Part shown: piece after piece, positions 61,901 through 64,000 of the stretch
How the letters are laid out: every line of letters begins with the position of its first letter
How positions within the stretch are numbered: the first letter of the stretch is position 1
Assembly (NCBI GenBank): GCA_903868145.1
Contig: CAIPTY010000100.1
Coordinates: 17,896 to 81,895 of the forward strand
Direction of reading: 5' to 3'
Source of the DNA: an uncultured Desulfuromonadales bacterium
Lineage (GTDB): Bacteria > Desulfobacterota > Desulfuromonadia > Geobacterales > Pseudopelobacteraceae
DNA: 64,000 bases
Notes under the pieces: model-generated
Told to the model about the DNA's origin: nothing
What the model saw: only the letters and a program-made list of their open reading frames with translations
Databases searched by the model: none
Position numbers and translations under genes: made by a program

Positions 61901-64000
61901 GTGCTTGGCGGCAACACCATCGATATCCCCAGGATTGCCATTTCGGGCGATGTCACCGCCTCGACCGGTAGCATAATCAACTTTACCGGGCCGCTGGTCA
62001 GTTCGCTCAGCGTTGGCAGCACTGCCGCTGTCACGCTGGGCGCGGCGCCCGGTGATGTCACGCTCAACTTGAACACCGGCGGCAAACTCAATCTTGTTGC
62101 CGCACCGACGCTGGACCTCAACGGCACGACCTACAGGGTGATCAGCAGCCTCGGTGCGTCGACGGACAATAGCATTACCGGCAACAACACCCTGCAAGGT
62201 CTGGCCTTCAGCACCAACACCAGCATGCTCAGCGGCAACTATGTGCTCGGCATGGATATCAATGCCAGTGCCACGTCGAGCTGGAATGGGACTTCAGGGT
62301 TTGCGCCGATTGGCGATAGCACAACCGCCTTCACCGGCACTATGAATGGCCTTGGTCACGGTGTAACCAATCTGTATATCAATCGCCCCTCAACGGAAAA
62401 CATCGGCCTGTTCGGCCAAATCAGTGCAGCAGGAAGCGACATTAGCAATATAGGACTGGTATCCGCACAGGTGACCGGGCTAAAAAGTGTAGGCGCTTTG
62501 GTGGGTAGAGTGGCCTACGGAAGCGGCACTATCATCAGTAACGTGTACGCTACCGGCAGCGTGACCGCTTCAAATCTTTTTGCTGGTGGCTTGGTCGGCA
62601 ATAACTCCTATTCAGGTACATCAACCCTCGCCAACGCGCACGCCGAGGTAACAGTTAATGGCACCAGCGCTGTCGGCGGTCTGGTGGGGCGAAATAATGG
62701 CAGCGGCGGGATTACGGATAGTTATGCTACGGGAACAGTTATCGGGTCAGGTGATGGAATCGGCGGACTCGTTGGGAGGAGCTACGGCAGCCCCATCAGC
62801 AATAGTCACGCCACCGGTGCGGTGGGTGGTAGCTCTTACAATCGTTACATGGGCGGGCTGGTGGGAAGTGCCAATCTCGGCACTATCGGCAACAGTTTTG
62901 CGACCGGAAATGTAATCGGCACTGGCAATTACACCGGCGGGCTGGTGGGGAGCAGCAGCGCCAACATCAGCAATAGCTTTGCGACCGGCAGCACCGATAG
63001 CACCAACAGCTATACCGGCGGACTGGTGGGACGAAACACCAATAGCAGCATCGACAACAGCTTTGCGGTCGGCGCGGTGACCGCCAATACCACCAATAAA
63101 AAATATACCGGAGGACTGGTGGGGCTCAACGAGCAGTCCGGCGCGGTCAACAACAGCTACGCCACCGGGGCGGTTACGGGGGCAAGCTACGTCGGTGGAT
63201 TGGTTGGACGAAATTACGATGACACGACTTCGATCACGAGCAGTCACGCCACCGGGGGTGTGACCGGCACGTATGCGGTAGGCGGCTTGGTCGGACAGAA
63301 CAAGGGGAGTGTGACGCTCAGTTACGCAACCACCGGCCTCGTGTCCGCCACATGGATGGCGGGCGGGCTGGTCGGCTACAACGAAAGCGTAGGGTCGATC
63401 ACCCAAAGCTATGCCACCGGCAACGTCAGCATCAGTGCCGGCATGAGCGATGTCGGCGGCTTGGTGGGTGTAAACGCCGGTACCGTCAACAATACGTTCG
63501 CCACCGGACAAGTCACGGGTGACACTAACGTCGGTGGGTTGGTTGGACAAAATAGTGGTGGAACGGTAAGCAACAGCTATGCAAACGGGCTTCTGGTGGC
63601 GGCCAACAGCTTTGACACCACTGTCATAGGCGGACTCATAGGCCGACCAAACGGTGGAACCGTAAGCAACAACTTTTGGAACCAGGAGGTCAATGCCGGG
63701 ATTACCGGATTGACGGGAATCGGCTACAACACACCCGATGTGGCGGGCGTCGTGACGGGAAAAACCACAGCCGACTTGAAAACCCGCAGCACCTTTCCGT
63801 CATCCTGGGATTTCACCACGTCCGGTAACGAGATATGGAACATCAGTTCCAGTGTGAATGGAGGCCTTCCCTTCCTGTGCGGCATCACGGGAGGCTGCGT
63901 AGTGCAAATTGGCACCACCAACCTCTACCTCGATCTGATCACCAGCAGTAGCGTATATGGCAACGCGCCGGTCTATACCTTTGGCTACTTCCTGTCACCC
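58976..64000 (+). CDS. Two-partner-secretion (FHA-type) adhesin, GLUG repeats, runs off the right edge
   Basis: At least 1675 residues, open at the edge. Starts MNKAYRLIWSKAKERWVVAAE, an extended signal-peptide region, and a signal sequence ending near ALSTTGAHA. A TPS/haemagglutination domain (about 45-200; NINQGSNQAIINWNSFGIG, SQIFGTLNANGRVFLVNPSGVLFAPG) follows, then filamentous haemagglutinin-like beta-helix (...APKGKTGTWLLDP near 400). Two GLUG arrays follow: about 9 and 14 copies of a xGGLVG motif with YATG between them, each preceded by a similar segment. At the edge a YDG/MBG-like module begins. No TpsB partner is in view. AGGAG lies ahead of the ATG. A REP-like element is read in frame at 59895-59933. 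Confidence 0.9.
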   Translation, partial: MNKAYRLIWSKAKERWVVAAEIIKGNGGPPPITVAAVVLSAALALSTTGAHALPSGGQVAAGQAVISTTSSTQMNINQGSNQAIINWNSFGIGRGEAVNITQPNSQSSLLNRVLGNNPSQIFGTLNANGRVFLVNPSGVLFAPGSSVNVGGLVASSLNIKDSDFMNGKYSFFKDGTAGSVKNQGTITGGFVALLGSSVENAGTIVTTKGTTGLAAGDEITLGFDPNGLMAIKVDKAAYQAQVTNSGIIEADGGTVIMTASAADALLGTVVNNSGTIRARSMVEKNGEIIIEGGSVTNSGTLDASGSSPRPQGEGQGEGGVNGGTITINAASSISHTGTITADAAANSSGTGGSVKLIADLANHDSTTGINGSISARGGDLGGDGGFVETSGGRVKIGDNARVDTRAPKGKTGTWLLDPDGFTIAASGGDITGATLSTNLLTADVTIASTGGNGSDGNVNVNETVFWNANKLTLTATNDININAVMVASGSSTLDLEPGSGKIKVGFDTGGTFKGRVEFPGRSGQFLADGTTPILTISGNQYTIINSLGAEGSNTGTDLQGISNNLTGYYALGSNIDASATRSTWAAAGFLPLGDISTAFSGTFDGLGHTISNLTINRSTTDYVGLFGSTDGTIRNVGLVNAAISGQTFVGALAGRANTNLYNLYATGTVDASATGTGNVGGLLGQLGNGDLNSAHANVVVTSTGNASSGTGGLVGSAFGPVTDAYATGAVQGYGRIGGLVGSFSGNGYGSNVYATGNVSGNNAVGGLVGDLGRFNSITDAYATGTVTAIGNNVGGLVGVMRFSGGYGATISNAFATGAVSGVNMVGGLVGYVLNGSGSYGCWLENVMAKGSATGTTYVGGLVGYMGKYGVVKTFQSSGAVTGGSFMGSAIGYMNTGSYGNYGYASGTVNGGAAAGGNLKGGGPGSLGGSTYAGAPVLANNTLLNSGTSWAPYAGYGGGPDANWSLGHAPTVLETAVLGGNTIDIPRIAISGDVTASTGSIINFTGPLVSSLSVGSTAAVTLGAAPGDVTLNLNTGGKLNLVAAPTLDLNGTTYRVISSLGASTDNSITGNNTLQGLAFSTNTSMLSGNYVLGMDINASATSSWNGTSGFAPIGDSTTAFTGTMNGLGHGVTNLYINRPSTENIGLFGQISAAGSDISNIGLVSAQVTGLKSVGALVGRVAYGSGTIISNVYATGSVTASNLFAGGLVGNNSYSGTSTLANAHAEVTVNGTSAVGGLVGRNNGSGGITDSYATGTVIGSGDGIGGLVGRSYGSPISNSHATGAVGGSSYNRYMGGLVGSANLGTIGNSFATGNVIGTGNYTGGLVGSSSANISNSFATGSTDSTNSYTGGLVGRNTNSSIDNSFAVGAVTANTTNKKYTGGLVGLNEQSGAVNNSYATGAVTGASYVGGLVGRNYDDTTSITSSHATGGVTGTYAVGGLVGQNKGSVTLSYATTGLVSATWMAGGLVGYNESVGSITQSYATGNVSISAGMSDVGGLVGVNAGTVNNTFATGQVTGDTNVGGLVGQNSGGTVSNSYANGLLVAANSFDTTVIGGLIGRPNGGTVSNNFWNQEVNAGITGLTGIGYNTPDVAGVVTGKTTADLKTRSTFPSSWDFTTSGNEIWNISSSVNGGLPFLCGITGGCVVQIGTTNLYLDLITSSSVYGNAPVYTFGYFLSP
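59895..59933 (+). repeat. REP-like element inside the adhesin coding frame
   Basis: A C-rich to G-rich palindromic stretch (CCCCTCGCCCTCAGGGAGAG then GGTCAGGGTGAGGGCGGGG) of the same family as the intergenic copies. It keeps the frame and encodes about 13 residues (PRPQGEGQGEGG) between SGTLDASGSS and VNGGTITIN. Confidence 0.72.

Overview
The window looks like chromosomal DNA of a Geobacter-like anaerobe (Desulfuromonadota, Geobacterales). Evidence: a gene pair matching the two-subunit NADPH-oxidising SfrB/SfrA enzyme known from Geobacter, two genes of the futalosine menaquinone route (mqnB, mqnD), an anaerobic-type hybrid cluster protein with an HcpR-like operator, an energy-converting-hydrogenase-related gene set, and moderately GC-rich, densely packed genes with strong Shine-Dalgarno sites. 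The species call is inference; there is no rRNA in the window.

Layout. 1-8.5 kb: hcp (cut by the left edge) divergent from a DUF362 ferredoxin-like gene, then an NlpC/P60 hydrolase, dtd, a DUF2062 membrane protein, uppP, radC, a protoporphyrinogen oxidase and a DnaJ-family chaperone. 8.5-21 kb: ispF, dapF, a four-gene hyfC-E-F-G-like membrane complex whose large subunit has lost the Ni-binding cysteines, a GlcD-type flavoprotein, maf, yggS, mqnB, a PIN-domain toxin-antitoxin pair, folE2 and engB. 21-34 kb: a frameshifted ankyrin gene, a membrane/ion-homeostasis stretch (DUF4337, TerC, an MscS channel with an in-frame stop, NhaA, a second large MscS channel), carbonic anhydrase, a TPR protein with YidD, and envelope proteins (SHOCT lipoprotein, lipase-like lipoprotein, DUF2092 plus a His/Pro/Arg-rich protein). 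34-43 kb: a VWA protein with two OmpA-like domains, then a complete tripartite RND efflux system. 43-48.5 kb: mqnD, whose start lies inside a repeat next to a Y1 (RAYT-type) transposase, an AT-rich MarR-like islet, a MNT/HEPN pair, a SulP transporter and an M29 aminopeptidase. 48.5-57.5 kb: sfrB-sfrA with a clear terminator, then a membrane histidine kinase and a degenerate NtrC-type response regulator. 57.5-64 kb: accessory DNA with REP-like palindromes, a relE-type toxin-antitoxin pair and the first ~5 kb of a very large two-partner-secretion adhesin that runs off the right edge.

Most genes are housekeeping or anaerobic-energy genes. The unusual points are: the hydrogenase-like complex without a metal site or small subunit; two genes that appear broken (ankyrin, MscS); a mobile repeat that supplies start and stop codons for its neighbours; a 9-codon leader overlapping mqnB; a response regulator lacking the sigma-54 contact loop; and a REP-like element read in frame inside the adhesin. 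I found no CRISPR array, rRNA, tRNA or prophage.
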